Assembly: GCF_023715785.1 (NCBI RefSeq)
Contig: NZ_JAMBOX010000007.1
Location: forward strand, 62,001 to 126,000
Direction: 5' to 3'
DNA: 64,000 nt
DNA from: Neobacillus niacini
GTDB taxonomy: Bacteria > Bacillota > Bacilli > Bacillales > Cytobacillaceae
A model generated the notes under the pieces. The model was not told the origin of the DNA and ran no database searches. It saw only the letters and a list, made by a program, of their open reading frames with translations. Each line of letters opens with the position of its first letter. The stretch's first letter is position 1. Position numbers and translations under genes: made by a program. Shown in pieces: positions 7,257 to 17,803 of this stretch.

Positions 7257-7284
7257 GACCGAACATGCAGCAACATGTCCGGTC
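7257..7284 (-). terminator. Terminator of the beta-glucoside operon
   Basis: On the minus strand, GACCGGACATG pairs with CATGTTCGGTC (one G-U) and is followed by a T-run. It lies about 100 nt after the GH1 stop. It is nearly identical to the toxin terminator at 4756-4783. Confidence 0.65.
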
Positions 7285-7381
7285 CAAGGGTTAACATATG
7301 ACAACGGAATCAGACCCGCTAATAAAGCAGTGTTTTTTTGAGATGACCCCTAAAAACTATGCGATTTTTTTCATAGATAAT

Positions 7382-8827
<1,446 letters not shown>

Positions 8828-9736
8828 TCATACCTCTAATCGATTATTTCCTCTCTCAAAAGACTGTATGAAACCATAAACCGCTCCTAAAATATTTGCA
8901 TTTTGGCGAAACTGACACGCGGCAATCTTTGGCTTGATTTTTGCAAGACTGATAGCTTCCAATATCTCATCCAATTTCTGGTTAACGTTAGTAACTAAAT
9001 CATCTCTTGCACTGATTCCTCCGCCTATGACGATCACTTCAGGATCATAAATGTATTGCAAGTTATAGATCCCTACTGCTAATAAATGATAAAATTTTTC
9101 GACAGCCGCCAAACAATCTACATCTCCAGCTTCTGCCAGTTGAAAAATCTGCTCACCGCTGAGGGAGTCACTATCTATTCGTTTCGCTTTAGCCACATTT
9201 TTCACAAGGGCTTTAGTAGAAGCCAATCTGCTCCATACATCATAGTTGCCTTGGACTTCGCCATTCAATATCATGTATCCAATTTCACCACCATGGAGAT
9301 TCGCTCCCTTATGTAATTCCCCGTTTTTGAAAACAGAGCCGCCAATTCCTGTTCCAATTACCATTACAATCACATCTTTTTTTCCTTTTGCTGAACCATT
9401 CCATACCTCTGCGTATCCAGCACAATTTGCATCGTTTTCCATATAAACAGGAAGCAATGTACGTGCTTTTAGCAGATCTTTTATATTCGGTCCATGCAAA
9501 TAGGGCAGTGCACTGGAACCATAAATGACTCCTTCATCTGAAACAGCACCAGGGGAACTTACGGCAACTCCTTTAACATCACCGTGGGATTGGGCAAGTT
9601 TCTCAATAATCATTAGCAGTTCTTCTAAAGTTTTTGGTGTTTTCACTTTCCCACTTTCTAGAATTTCAGCGTTTTCCGAAACGATTCCATACTTAATAAA
9701 TGTCCCGCCAATATCAATAGCAAGGTATGTATCCAT
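8828..9736 (-). CDS. ROK family sugar kinase, probable beta-glucoside kinase
   Basis: A 302-residue ROK protein. The ATP phosphate loop is D-I-G-G-T at residues 8-12, and catalytic Asp102 sits in E-N-D-A-N-C. Residues after the G-T-G-I-G-G-S motif lack the CxCGxxGC zinc cluster of glucokinases and regulators, as in BglK-type beta-glucoside kinases. No N-terminal HTH is present, so it is an enzyme rather than a repressor. Inferred role: ATP-dependent phosphorylation of an imported beta-glucoside disaccharide, replacing the PTS route and feeding the GH1 enzyme downstream. Glucokinase or fructokinase activity cannot be excluded. Confidence 0.85.
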   Translation of the reverse strand: MDTYLAIDIGGTFIKYGIVSENAEILESGKVKTPKTLEELLMIIEKLAQSHGDVKGVAVSSPGAVSDEGVIYGSSALPYLHGPNIKDLLKARTLLPVYMENDANCAGYAEVWNGSAKGKKDVIVMVIGTGIGGSVFKNGELHKGANLHGGEIGYMILNGEVQGNYDVWSRLASTKALVKNVAKAKRIDSDSLSGEQIFQLAEAGDVDCLAAVEKFYHLLAVGIYNLQYIYDPEVIVIGGGISARDDLVTNVNQKLDEILEAISLAKIKPKIAACQFRQNANILGAVYGFIQSFERGNNRLEV

Positions 9737-9817
9737 CTCTTTCCTCCCTGATTTTTATAAAGGACCGAAACTGTACTACTGTACATCATTCTCCCTATTA
9801 AAGGAATAATGTAGCGT

Positions 9818-11377
9818 TTACACATGCAGCGTAGTTGAAATGGCGTCTGCTGCAATATTTCTATACTGTGTAGGTGTTAGCTTAGTAACTCTTTTAAAAA
9901 TTTGAACAAAGTATTTATAATCTTTGTAACCTACCATTTCTGAAACTTCGAAAATTCTATAAGGTGTTTCTTTTAATAAGCTTTTTGCTTTAGTGACCCG
10001 CACATCATGCAAATAGTCATTAAAATGCTTTCCTGTTTCTTGTTTAATTAATTGGCTGAAATAATTCGGAGACACGTTAATCACATCAGCGATTTCAGTC
10101 GCTTTTAGGTCACTTGAATAATGTTCATTGATATAGGCGATTGCTTTCTTTACTAGCCATCTCTGACCATCATTAACAATCGATTGCCGGTATGAAACAT
10201 ATTCCTTTAAATCTTCAAGAAACACCTTTTTAATTTGATTGTAGGAATTATAAACCGTTACATTTATTTGATTGACCCTGCTGGATTTCCTGATTACCTG
10301 GAATTCGCTTAACAGCTTTTTTTCAAGCTGCTTTAATGCTGTCACGACATCTTCTAAGGACCATTTATTTTCTTTAAAATGGGTGAATAAATCTTCAGCA
10401 AATTGTTGAAGTTGCACTTCATCATTTTCCCATACCTTCTTTAATCCTTTTTCAAACATGTCCGAATCCAGGATTTTTGGTCCTAAAGTTGGCAGGATCT
10501 CTTTAGCCGTATATACGGTTCTATTCATATAGGGATGTGCCTTCAGGGCAGTAAGTAATTCCAGAAAATAGTTGTTTATTTCATTAAGCGATTGAAAACA
10601 AGATGATAGACATAGATAGATCGGTTTCTCCAGCTGTCTTTCAACATTTTTTACAATCTTACCCAAAATATGAAAATCAGGCTGTTCTTCTTCAGAAAAT
10701 TTACAACACGTCACCAAACGGTTTTCACTTATAAATACAGAAGCGGCGAGAATCCCTTCTTCAATAAGATTTTCCTCAAACAAGCTAACCCACTTATTTT
10801 TAAGTATTTGCTGTTCAGTTTCATGTAAGGGCATCACTGTTTCCGAAAAGTCCCTTATTTCGCTTCCTATTAAGCAATACCTGCTAGACAAATGATCTTT
10901 AACGGGTATATGAGTAAGCTGCGTGTCTTTTCCCGTTATCGACCAATATTCAACTTGCCTTAAGATAGATCGAAATTCATTTTTCTTTTCAAGGATCATT
11001 TCTGCTTGAATGTCTGAAATAATTTTCATCAATTCGTCAATATCAACCGGTTTTAGCAGATAATCCTTTACACCATATTGGATCGCCCGTTTCGCATACT
11101 CAAACTCTCCATAACCACTGATAATGAGGATCTTTATATGCGGAAAGTGGTTATGGAGATGCTCTGACAATGACAATCCGTCCATTACAGGCATTTTTAC
11201 ATCTGAGAGAACCAAATCTACCCTATTTTCTTTAATCATTTTCAAAGCTTCCTCACCGTCAAATGCTGATCCCACAACTTCTACACCGATTTGATTCCAA
11301 GGTACCGTCTGCATCAGACCTTGACATATGATTGGCTCATCATCAACGATTAACAACTTTAGTTTTATGAGGATCAC
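9818..11377 (-). CDS. YesN-type response regulator, AraC family
   Basis: A receiver domain (about residues 5-122) with the phospho-acceptor Asp in L-V-L-S-D-V-K-M-P and Lys in Y-L-L-K-P-V-D. A middle region follows, then a C-terminal AraC double helix-turn-helix (A-T-E-I-A-D-V-I-N-V-S-P-N-Y-F-S and I-F-E-V-S-E-M-V-G-Y-K-D). It is a cytosolic activator, phosphorylated by the neighbouring YesM-like kinase. The start is uncertain: GTG 11377 is the best codon near L-K-L-L-I-V-D-D-E-P, but its ribosome site is weak. In any case the gene overlaps the 3' end of the kinase gene, so translational coupling is likely. It probably activates the sugar operon it lies in. Confidence 0.9.
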   Translation of the reverse strand: MILIKLKLLIVDDEPIICQGLMQTVPWNQIGVEVVGSAFDGEEALKMIKENRVDLVLSDVKMPVMDGLSLSEHLHNHFPHIKILIISGYGEFEYAKRAIQYGVKDYLLKPVDIDELMKIISDIQAEMILEKKNEFRSILRQVEYWSITGKDTQLTHIPVKDHLSSRYCLIGSEIRDFSETVMPLHETEQQILKNKWVSLFEENLIEEGILAASVFISENRLVTCCKFSEEEQPDFHILGKIVKNVERQLEKPIYLCLSSCFQSLNEINNYFLELLTALKAHPYMNRTVYTAKEILPTLGPKILDSDMFEKGLKKVWENDEVQLQQFAEDLFTHFKENKWSLEDVVTALKQLEKKLLSEFQVIRKSSRVNQINVTVYNSYNQIKKVFLEDLKEYVSYRQSIVNDGQRWLVKKAIAYINEHYSSDLKATEIADVINVSPNYFSQLIKQETGKHFNDYLHDVRVTKAKSLLKETPYRIFEVSEMVGYKDYKYFVQIFKRVTKLTPTQYRNIAADAISTTLHV

Positions 11378-13145
11378 CTTCTTTTTTTGAAACTTCCCCT
11401 TCCACCGTACTCTCAATGTACGGATGCACAATTCTCAACCAAGCTCCCGGAGAATCCTTTTCTTTTATGGTAATACTCCCGTTGTCACCAAACGCCAAAT
11501 TTAGTCTTTCCTGAATGTTTTGCAGTGCATATCCTTTCTGAATGAAACTGCTGAAATCATTTGTGGGGAAACCTTTTCCGTTATCCATAACATCTATTAC
11601 CAAGTGTTGATTCTCACGATAGCAGCGAATATAGATTTCACAATTTGAACGCCTAATTTCAAAGCCATGCGTAATACTATTTTCTATTAACGGCTGAATG
11701 ATTTGCTTTAAAACAACAGCCTCTAACACTTCATAATCATAATAAACAATACAATGTAATTTACCCCCCAACCGCCTTTTCTGCAATTCTAGATAACTTT
11801 GGCTGTAGGTTAATTCATCTCTAAGAGAGACCCATGGTTTCCCCTGGTTTAAACTAATCCGAAACATTTTGGACAGTAATTCTATTAATTTGCTTGTTTC
11901 AATCGCTTTTTCAAATCTTGCTGTCCATCGAATCATATCCAGTGTGTTATAAAGGAAGTGTGGATTAATTTGACTCTGTAACAATTTTAGTTCTGATTCT
12001 CGGTTCCGAATCACCATCTGATATTCATTTTCAATCAAGTTCCTTACTCTTTCTACCATTTTATTGAATTGTAATCCCAATAAACCGATTTCATCCTTCG
12101 ACTTCACATCGACACGGGCTAAAAAATTCCCGTTTTCTACTTGTTGAGTTTGCTTAGCTAAATCCTGTATACGCTTAATATGAAAGTGATAGAACCCTAG
12201 TAACGCTATAACCCCTAACATTGTTAGGACGATTGTCATGATTCGGATGGAGTCTTGGATTGGGATAATTCCCTCCGCAACAGTTGATTCATTTACCATT
12301 CCAACAACAACAAAATCTGTCCCTTCGACAGGTTCTGTAATCACTTTATATTCCACACCATTTTTTGAGTAATCAAAAATTTCAGGCTGCACATGATTTT
12401 TCTGGACTTCTGTCTTAATCATAGGATCAGGATAGGAAGATCCCATATAATTGGAATCAGGATGAAGCAAAACGGTTCCGTTTTGGTTTAATACAAATAT
12501 TTCTCCATATTTACGAAAGTCGATATCAATTAATTGGTAGAGTTTATCCGCATCCAATCGGATCGTTACCGTACCCAAAGGAGTGGTAAAATCATTGATA
12601 TCGTTAATGACACGATATAAACTAAGCACTTTATATTCTCGTCCCCAGTAATCCTGTATTCGATAGACTCCACTCCAATAGATTTTACCTCTCAATTGAA
12701 TGGCATTCCGATTCCATGTTTCCTCATTGTTTTTTCCCAGAGGGATTCCAATATCTATTTGATTTCCATCATTGCTCTCAAGGGAAATGGAGTTTAGGTA
12801 CATCTTTGAGGTGAGATGAAATGTAGCAAATCCCTTAAAATGATTTTCTAGCTCATTTAATCGCGTGCGATTTTCAGGAATATTGGGGGTATTCAAAAAA
12901 TCCCTTATATCTTTACTGTAAATCATATAGGAAGAGATGTCCTCTATATCAAACGCCACGGCAGAAATATTCTGGTCGATTTTTTCAAGATGGCTTTTCA
13001 TATTATGGACGGCCTGTAACTGTACTGCCTTATTAGCCTGCGAATAGATATAAAGGCTAAAACAGAGCATTGGCAATATGATGAGAATGATAAATATAAA
13101 TAGAAATTTCCAATGAAGTTTCCATTCAGAAAACACGAACAGCAT
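11343..13145 (-). CDS. YesM-type sensor histidine kinase
   Basis: A 600-residue membrane kinase. One transmembrane helix at about residues 13-33, an extracytoplasmic Cache-like sensor to about residue 275, a second helix at about 297-320, and a HAMP segment follow in order. Then come the His_kinase box S-Q-I-N-P-H-F-L-Y-N-T with the phosphorylated His, and an HATPase_c domain (N box in L-I-E-N-S-I-T-H-G, G box D-N-G-K-G-F). This is the architecture of sugar-responsive LytS/YesM kinases next to CUT1 ABC importers. It probably senses extracellular oligosaccharide, perhaps with the binding protein encoded two genes upstream. AGAGGATC lies before the ATG. The reading frame ends inside the response regulator gene. 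Confidence 0.9.
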   Translation of the reverse strand: MLFVFSEWKLHWKFLFIFIILIILPMLCFSLYIYSQANKAVQLQAVHNMKSHLEKIDQNISAVAFDIEDISSYMIYSKDIRDFLNTPNIPENRTRLNELENHFKGFATFHLTSKMYLNSISLESNDGNQIDIGIPLGKNNEETWNRNAIQLRGKIYWSGVYRIQDYWGREYKVLSLYRVINDINDFTTPLGTVTIRLDADKLYQLIDIDFRKYGEIFVLNQNGTVLLHPDSNYMGSSYPDPMIKTEVQKNHVQPEIFDYSKNGVEYKVITEPVEGTDFVVVGMVNESTVAEGIIPIQDSIRIMTIVLTMLGVIALLGFYHFHIKRIQDLAKQTQQVENGNFLARVDVKSKDEIGLLGLQFNKMVERVRNLIENEYQMVIRNRESELKLLQSQINPHFLYNTLDMIRWTARFEKAIETSKLIELLSKMFRISLNQGKPWVSLRDELTYSQSYLELQKRRLGGKLHCIVYYDYEVLEAVVLKQIIQPLIENSITHGFEIRRSNCEIYIRCYRENQHLVIDVMDNGKGFPTNDFSSFIQKGYALQNIQERLNLAFGDNGSITIKEKDSPGAWLRIVHPYIESTVEGEVSKKEGDPHKTKVVNR

Positions 13146-13181
13146 ACTTAGATCCTCTCTCTCATCATCCTAATAAAACGA

Positions 13182-14066
13182 TTAACCTTTTACTGCTCCT
13201 GCCGTCATCCCTTTTACAAGATGTTCTTCCATAAGCAAATAAATAATAATGGTTGGGATAATGGCTAGTGATAATCCAGCCATCTGCGCTCCATAATTTG
13301 TCGTATACTGTCCCGCAAAATTAGCCAATCCCAATGGCAATGTTTTTAATGATTCATCATTGAGCAGGACTAGAGCAAACGAAAACTCATTCCAGCAATG
13401 AATAAAATTTAAAATGACAACGGTTGCCAAAGCAGGTTTCGTCATTGGCAAAATGATCGACCAAAAAATTCTAAAAACACCGCAGCCATCCATCACTGCC
13501 GATTCCTCTATTTCAGTAGGAAAACTCTTCATAAAGCTAACTAATATAAAGATTGTAATTGGCAGATTAAATGCAATGTAGGGAAGAATTAAACCAACAT
13601 GTGTATTTAATAATCCCAGATTTTTCATTAGTAAAAACAAGGGGACTAATGTTGCATGGATCGGAATCAGTAGTCCGAAAATAAAAAAAGAATACATGAT
13701 TTTTCCTGACCTAAACGTAAATCTTGCCAAGAAATACGACGCAAGAGCACCCAAAAATACTGTAATCGCAACGGATACAAACGAAACTATTAGACTATTA
13801 AAAAAATAGGTATTTAATTTTGCTGTTTCCCAAGCAATCTTATAGTTCTCAAATACCCATTGAATCGGAAAACCAAAAGGATTTTGGGAAATTTCAACAT
13901 TTCCCTTAAACGAGTTTAAGAACATCCAAAAAATAGGGTAGGCATTAACCAATGCATAGATTACCAACAATAGATAAATGATCGACTTCTTTGAGTATTT
14001 TCGAACCTTTAACTGTTTTTCATGCAAAGATATAGTTGACTGTTTTTCATAGACGGTTTGCTCCAA
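13182..14066 (-). CDS. Sugar ABC transporter permease, MalG type
   Basis: A 294-residue CUT1 permease with a basic cytosolic N-terminus and six predicted helices. The EAA loop that contacts the ATPase reads E-E-I-E-E-S-A-V-M-D-G-C-G (about residue 190), and the C-terminus ends in G-M-T-A-G-A-V-K-G, characteristic of MalG relatives. It pairs with the MalF-type gene 24 nt upstream. No ATPase gene is present in the operon, so a shared MsmX-like ATPase elsewhere in the genome is expected, as for other Bacillus CUT1 systems. Confidence 0.92.
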   Translation of the reverse strand: MEQTVYEKQSTISLHEKQLKVRKYSKKSIIYLLLVIYALVNAYPIFWMFLNSFKGNVEISQNPFGFPIQWVFENYKIAWETAKLNTYFFNSLIVSFVSVAITVFLGALASYFLARFTFRSGKIMYSFFIFGLLIPIHATLVPLFLLMKNLGLLNTHVGLILPYIAFNLPITIFILVSFMKSFPTEIEESAVMDGCGVFRIFWSIILPMTKPALATVVILNFIHCWNEFSFALVLLNDESLKTLPLGLANFAGQYTTNYGAQMAGLSLAIIPTIIIYLLMEEHLVKGMTAGAVKG

Positions 14067-14090
14067 CTAAAACTCCTCCTTTCCATCCCT

Positions 14091-14966
14091 TTACGTCTCT
14101 TTCCTTTTTAATACTAAGGTAGATACATACACCAAAAGCAAGCTAAAGAAAAAGATAAATAAAGATAAGGCACTTCCATATCCATATCGAGTTGAAGAGA
14201 ACGTTTGATCAAACATGTACATAGCCAGAACTTCTGTTGAATGTCCCGGTCCACCTGATGTCATAACATAGATGAGGTCAAACGTACGAAGACTGCCGCT
14301 AATACAAAGAATAACTGCCACAATAATGGAGTTCCTCATCATTGGGAGGGTAATATAGCGAGTTTTTTTCATTTCTGAGGCACCATCGATTTCAGCTGCT
14401 TCGTAAATTTCTTGTGGAATATTTTGCAATGCCGCCAGGAAAATAATTAAATAAAGGCCTACAAATTGCCAAACCATCGTAATACAAACAGAAATCATCG
14501 CCCATTTTGGGTCTCCAAGCCAATTTTGCGCCAAGTTCTCTAAACCGACTGCTTCCAGCAGCTTATTGAATAAACCTCGTCTTGAGTTATACATCATCCC
14601 CCAGACAAGTGAAATAATGACAGTTGAAATGACAACAGGCATAAAACCCAATGTTCTGAAAATTTTTCCGCCTTTTAATTTTCTATTTAACAACAATGCA
14701 AAAAATAAAGCAATCGGTATCTGTCCAAAGACAGACGCGGCCACAACCAATAAGTTATTTTTTAAGGATGACCAAAAAATAGGATCTGTTAGGGCTTCCC
14801 GGAAATTTTCTAAACCGACAAATTTCATATCCGTAAATCCATCCCAGTCCATTACAGAATAATAGAAGGAAATAATAATCGGTACGATGGCAAAAAGCAA
14901 ATATATGACCAGGGCAGGAGCCAGCCCAATAAATATTGGCCATTTATTTCGACTTAAGATGTGCAT
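14091..14966 (-). CDS. Sugar ABC transporter permease, MalF type
   Basis: A 291-residue CUT1 permease of the short, six-helix kind. It carries the EAA motif Y-E-A-A-E-I-D-G-A-S and the usual F-V-G-L-E-N-F-R segment after the first helix. It forms the membrane channel with the MalG-type subunit encoded directly downstream. Its start lies 64 nt after the binding-protein stop, across a hairpin at 14990-15020. GGAGG precedes ATG 14966. Substrate specificity cannot be read from this subunit; the kinase and glycosidase genes in the operon point to beta-glucosides. Confidence 0.92.
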   Translation of the reverse strand: MHILSRNKWPIFIGLAPALVIYLLFAIVPIIISFYYSVMDWDGFTDMKFVGLENFREALTDPIFWSSLKNNLLVVAASVFGQIPIALFFALLLNRKLKGGKIFRTLGFMPVVISTVIISLVWGMMYNSRRGLFNKLLEAVGLENLAQNWLGDPKWAMISVCITMVWQFVGLYLIIFLAALQNIPQEIYEAAEIDGASEMKKTRYITLPMMRNSIIVAVILCISGSLRTFDLIYVMTSGGPGHSTEVLAMYMFDQTFSSTRYGYGSALSLFIFFFSLLLVYVSTLVLKRKET

Positions 14967-14989
14967 GCTCTTCCCTCCTTAAATAAGGA

Positions 14990-15020
14990 GGAAATCAAGG
15001 ATCACCATTCCTCGATTTCC
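14990..15020 (-). promoter_or_regulatory. Intercistronic hairpin after the sugar-binding protein gene
   Basis: GGAAATC and GATTTCC, plus an inner AGGA/TCCT, form a stem between the binding-protein stop (15031) and the permease start (14966). There is no strong T-run. It likely stabilises the upstream message or lowers permease expression. Confidence 0.5.
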
Positions 15021-15030
15021 ACCCCATGGA

Positions 15031-16347
15031 TTATTTTTGTTTATCTACTGCCTTTTGGAGTTTTTCAGCCAATTCTTCCGGAGACATCGTTCCTAAGGTT
15101 ACTTCCTGTAGCCCGGTGTTTAGAATATCTGTTACATTTGTCGGTAACGTTGCATCGTAAACAGGGACTAATTTATGACTAACTAGCTTAGATACTTCTT
15201 TTAATAATGGGCTTATACCAGCTGGAGGCTCAATATTGGCTGGCACCAATACATTCGCCTTCAATAATTCAGTAAAATACTCTTTAGAATAGAAATACTC
15301 AAAGAATTCTTGTGCGGCCTTTAATTTTTCACCCTTTAGCTCACTATTGAGTGCAATTCCTGTACCGCTTACAGCAGATACAGCCGCTGGGTCACCCTCG
15401 CCGCCTTCTACTTTAGGGAATACAGCAATACCTACATTTTTATCAGGAGCATCTTTTAATAGTGGTCCAAGAGACCAGGCACCGTCAATCATCATGGCAG
15501 CTTCGCCCAATACAAACAGATCCCTATGTTGTACATTATCAATGGAGTTGAAATCTTCATTAAAAGCCTTCAAATCAGCTAGTTCTTTTATAACCTTAAC
15601 AGCTTGTATAAACTTCTCATCGGTAAATTTCTTGTCGCCGCTATCCAAAACAGATGACAAGAATTGATCACCTGTTAACCGATCCCCAATCGTACTAATA
15701 TAAGAAGATTGTAATATCCATTGTGCTTTGTTTCCAAGAGCGATTGGGATAATTTTCTTGTCGTTTAACTTTGCAATTAGTTTCTTAAACTCTTCATATG
15801 TGTTAGGAAATTCATCATAACCGACGTTTTTCAGAATATCTTTGTCATAATAAACAAGACTTGTTGGTGTAATGCTTCCAGGAAGTGCATATTGTTTTCC
15901 GTTCATACGATAGTCACCAAGTTTTTCTTCAGGAAGCAAATCACTCCAATGGCTTAGCATATCATCGATTGGCTGTATCAATTTTCCATCTACTAGTGGT
16001 TTAAGTTCAGCTCCTGGCCAAACTTGAATTAAATCAGGAAGCTGTTTGCCGGCAGCCTGAGTTTTCACCTTTACTTTGTATTGATCATGTGGAATATTTT
16101 GCTGCTTTATCACAATATTGGGATGCTCTTTCATAAACGCTTCAACCTGTTTTTTGCTTGCTTCAATTTGCGGAGAAGGATCGGTCCAAATATTCCAAAA
16201 TGTCAATTCTATTTTATTCCCATCTTTCGCCGAAGCATTATTATCACCAGAAGCTTGGTCACTTCCTTTTCCAGAACATGCAGTCATCAAAGCCAAAAGA
16301 AAGGCCATCATGACTAAAAAGCTGCGAGATTTCATCTTTTTCAACAT
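15031..16347 (-). CDS. Extracellular solute-binding lipoprotein, family 1
   Basis: A 438-residue lipoprotein: basic start, hydrophobic segment and lipobox L-M-T-A-C with Cys24. The mature part is a family 1 sugar-binding fold (L-T-F-W-N-I-W-T near residue 50; the W-P-G-A segment near residue 105; Y-A-L-P-G-S near 150). It captures the sugar outside the cell for the two permeases encoded downstream. It is the first gene of a seven-gene leftward operon and has a GGGGGAT ribosome site. A candidate promoter and a 30-bp palindrome with a cre-like core lie 15-70 bp upstream. Confidence 0.93.
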   Translation of the reverse strand: MLKKMKSRSFLVMMAFLLALMTACSGKGSDQASGDNNASAKDGNKIELTFWNIWTDPSPQIEASKKQVEAFMKEHPNIVIKQQNIPHDQYKVKVKTQAAGKQLPDLIQVWPGAELKPLVDGKLIQPIDDMLSHWSDLLPEEKLGDYRMNGKQYALPGSITPTSLVYYDKDILKNVGYDEFPNTYEEFKKLIAKLNDKKIIPIALGNKAQWILQSSYISTIGDRLTGDQFLSSVLDSGDKKFTDEKFIQAVKVIKELADLKAFNEDFNSIDNVQHRDLFVLGEAAMMIDGAWSLGPLLKDAPDKNVGIAVFPKVEGGEGDPAAVSAVSGTGIALNSELKGEKLKAAQEFFEYFYSKEYFTELLKANVLVPANIEPPAGISPLLKEVSKLVSHKLVPVYDATLPTNVTDILNTGLQEVTLGTMSPEELAEKLQKAVDKQK

Positions 16348-16360
16348 TTTTATCCCCCTA

Positions 16361-16390
16361 TTACCAATTGTTAAACGCTTACATTGGTAA
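16361..16390. promoter_or_regulatory. 30-bp palindromic operator with a cre-like core
   Basis: TTACCAAT (16361-16368) and ATTGGTAA (16383-16390) are perfect inverted arms. They flank GTTAAACGCTTACA (16370-16383), which matches 12 of 14 positions of the CcpA cre consensus. The element overlaps the expected transcription start, so bound CcpA or a LacI-type protein could block the operon. Confidence 0.6.
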
Positions 16391-16418
16391 TTGTACCCGC
16401 TTTCAAAAATATTGATAA
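16390..16418 (-). promoter_or_regulatory. Candidate sigma-A promoter of the beta-glucoside operon
   Basis: On the minus strand, TTATCA and TACAAT are separated by 17 bp. The -10 box abuts the 16361-16390 palindrome. Confidence 0.55.
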
Positions 16419-16552
16419 TCCGAAAAATCTAAGAAAATATCCTAAATTTCCACACATTATTCAATATTCAGTAAATAAAATTTAAAAGATAAAAATTAGG
16501 GGTAATTGAAGATCTTTACCTTTGCGCTTATCATTTAATAAGTCTTATATTT

Positions 16553-17773
16553 TTAATTTACATTCAAATGACTTTTACTAGTTCCACCTTTTACTATATT
16601 GTTTCTTATGAAATGCTCTATTTCTTTATCGGAAAAGCCCATTTGCGCTAAAATTTCCTCTGAATGTTCACCTAGACTTGGAGGGAGGGTAAACTCTTTT
16701 ACTGGATTTCCTTGTATTTTAATCGCAACACCGGGAACCGGCACATCAATACCATCAGTCGTTAGAGTTTGAATCATTTCTCTATGTTGGATTTGAAGAT
16801 TATTTATGACCTCCTCTAAATTATTGACCGGGCTACTGGCGATTCCCTTTTGTTGTAAAAGTTGAAAGGCTTCCTCTTTTGTATGTTTAATCGTCCATTC
16901 CGAAATCGTCTGATCCATAATTTCTCTGTTTTTGAACCTTCCATTTTCGTGGAAGAATGGCGAATCACTTTGACCCCATTCACTTTTACCAATTAGCTTA
17001 GCCAACTCAATCCACTTTTTCTCTGGGGCATTAATATAGGCTCCCAAAAATACATACCCATCCTTTGTCGGGAATGCTTTCGAATATTGAAAACGGTCAC
17101 TCATTCCCCACCGTTGTTGTTTGATGCCATGTAGTTTCGCTTCAGCGATGCTAAAGCCTAATAATGAAACTACTCCATCAAGCATACTTATATCCACCAT
17201 GCGGCCTTTTCCTGTTCTTTCTTTATGAAACAAAGCTAACATCGTCCCTAATGTCGCTTGCAAACCTGCAATATGATCGGCAATAAAAAATCCAACATAG
17301 GTCGGCGGACCATCAGGATGTCCTGTTAATTCCGCTAATCCGCTCATGGACTGAATGACTCCATCATATGCTCCATAATCCCGATAAGGGCCAGTCGTTC
17401 CAAATCCAGTAATATGCACCATACTAATTTTAGGATTAATAGCAGAAATAGTATCATAACCAAATCCTAATTTTTCAGGTACATTGGAACCATAATTCGT
17501 AACTAAAACATCTGCCGTTTCTACTAGACGGTGAAGAATTTCTTTCCCCTTTGAACTTTTCAAGTCTAATGAAATACTTCTCTTATTCCGATTTTCCGAG
17601 GCAAAATACAAACTGACGTCATCTTCCATCGGGGACGAGGTTCTTCCCACTTCCCCTTCTATTCGTTCAATCTTTATGACATCTGCACCATAATCAGCAA
17701 GCATTTGGCTGCAATAGGGACCAGCAATATAATGGGTTAAATCCAACACTCTTACTCCAGATAGAACAGTCAT
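16553..17773 (-). CDS. CaiB/BaiF class III CoA-transferase, copy 1
   Basis: A 406-residue class III CoA-transferase. The N-terminus has V-L-D-L-T-H-Y-I-A-G-P-Y and D-V-I-K-I-E-R, and the catalytic Asp is Asp166 in F-F-I-A-D-H-I-A-G. A C-terminal domain and the usual P-G-V-A-I-K segment follow. The enzyme moves CoA between carboxylic acids through an aspartyl-CoA anhydride; the acid is unknown. ATG 17773 follows GAGGTGG; an upstream GTG lies inside that site and is rejected. It is the last gene after serine hydrolase, SDR and AraC genes. A close paralogue with the same AraC neighbour is at 55901-57139. Confidence 0.9.
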   Translation of the reverse strand: MTVLSGVRVLDLTHYIAGPYCSQMLADYGADVIKIERIEGEVGRTSSPMEDDVSLYFASENRNKRSISLDLKSSKGKEILHRLVETADVLVTNYGSNVPEKLGFGYDTISAINPKISMVHITGFGTTGPYRDYGAYDGVIQSMSGLAELTGHPDGPPTYVGFFIADHIAGLQATLGTMLALFHKERTGKGRMVDISMLDGVVSLLGFSIAEAKLHGIKQQRWGMSDRFQYSKAFPTKDGYVFLGAYINAPEKKWIELAKLIGKSEWGQSDSPFFHENGRFKNREIMDQTISEWTIKHTKEEAFQLLQQKGIASSPVNNLEEVINNLQIQHREMIQTLTTDGIDVPVPGVAIKIQGNPVKEFTLPPSLGEHSEEILAQMGFSDKEIEHFIRNNIVKGGTSKSHLNVN

Positions 17774-17803
17774 AAATGCCACCTCATTTTAATAAATTCA
17801 TTT

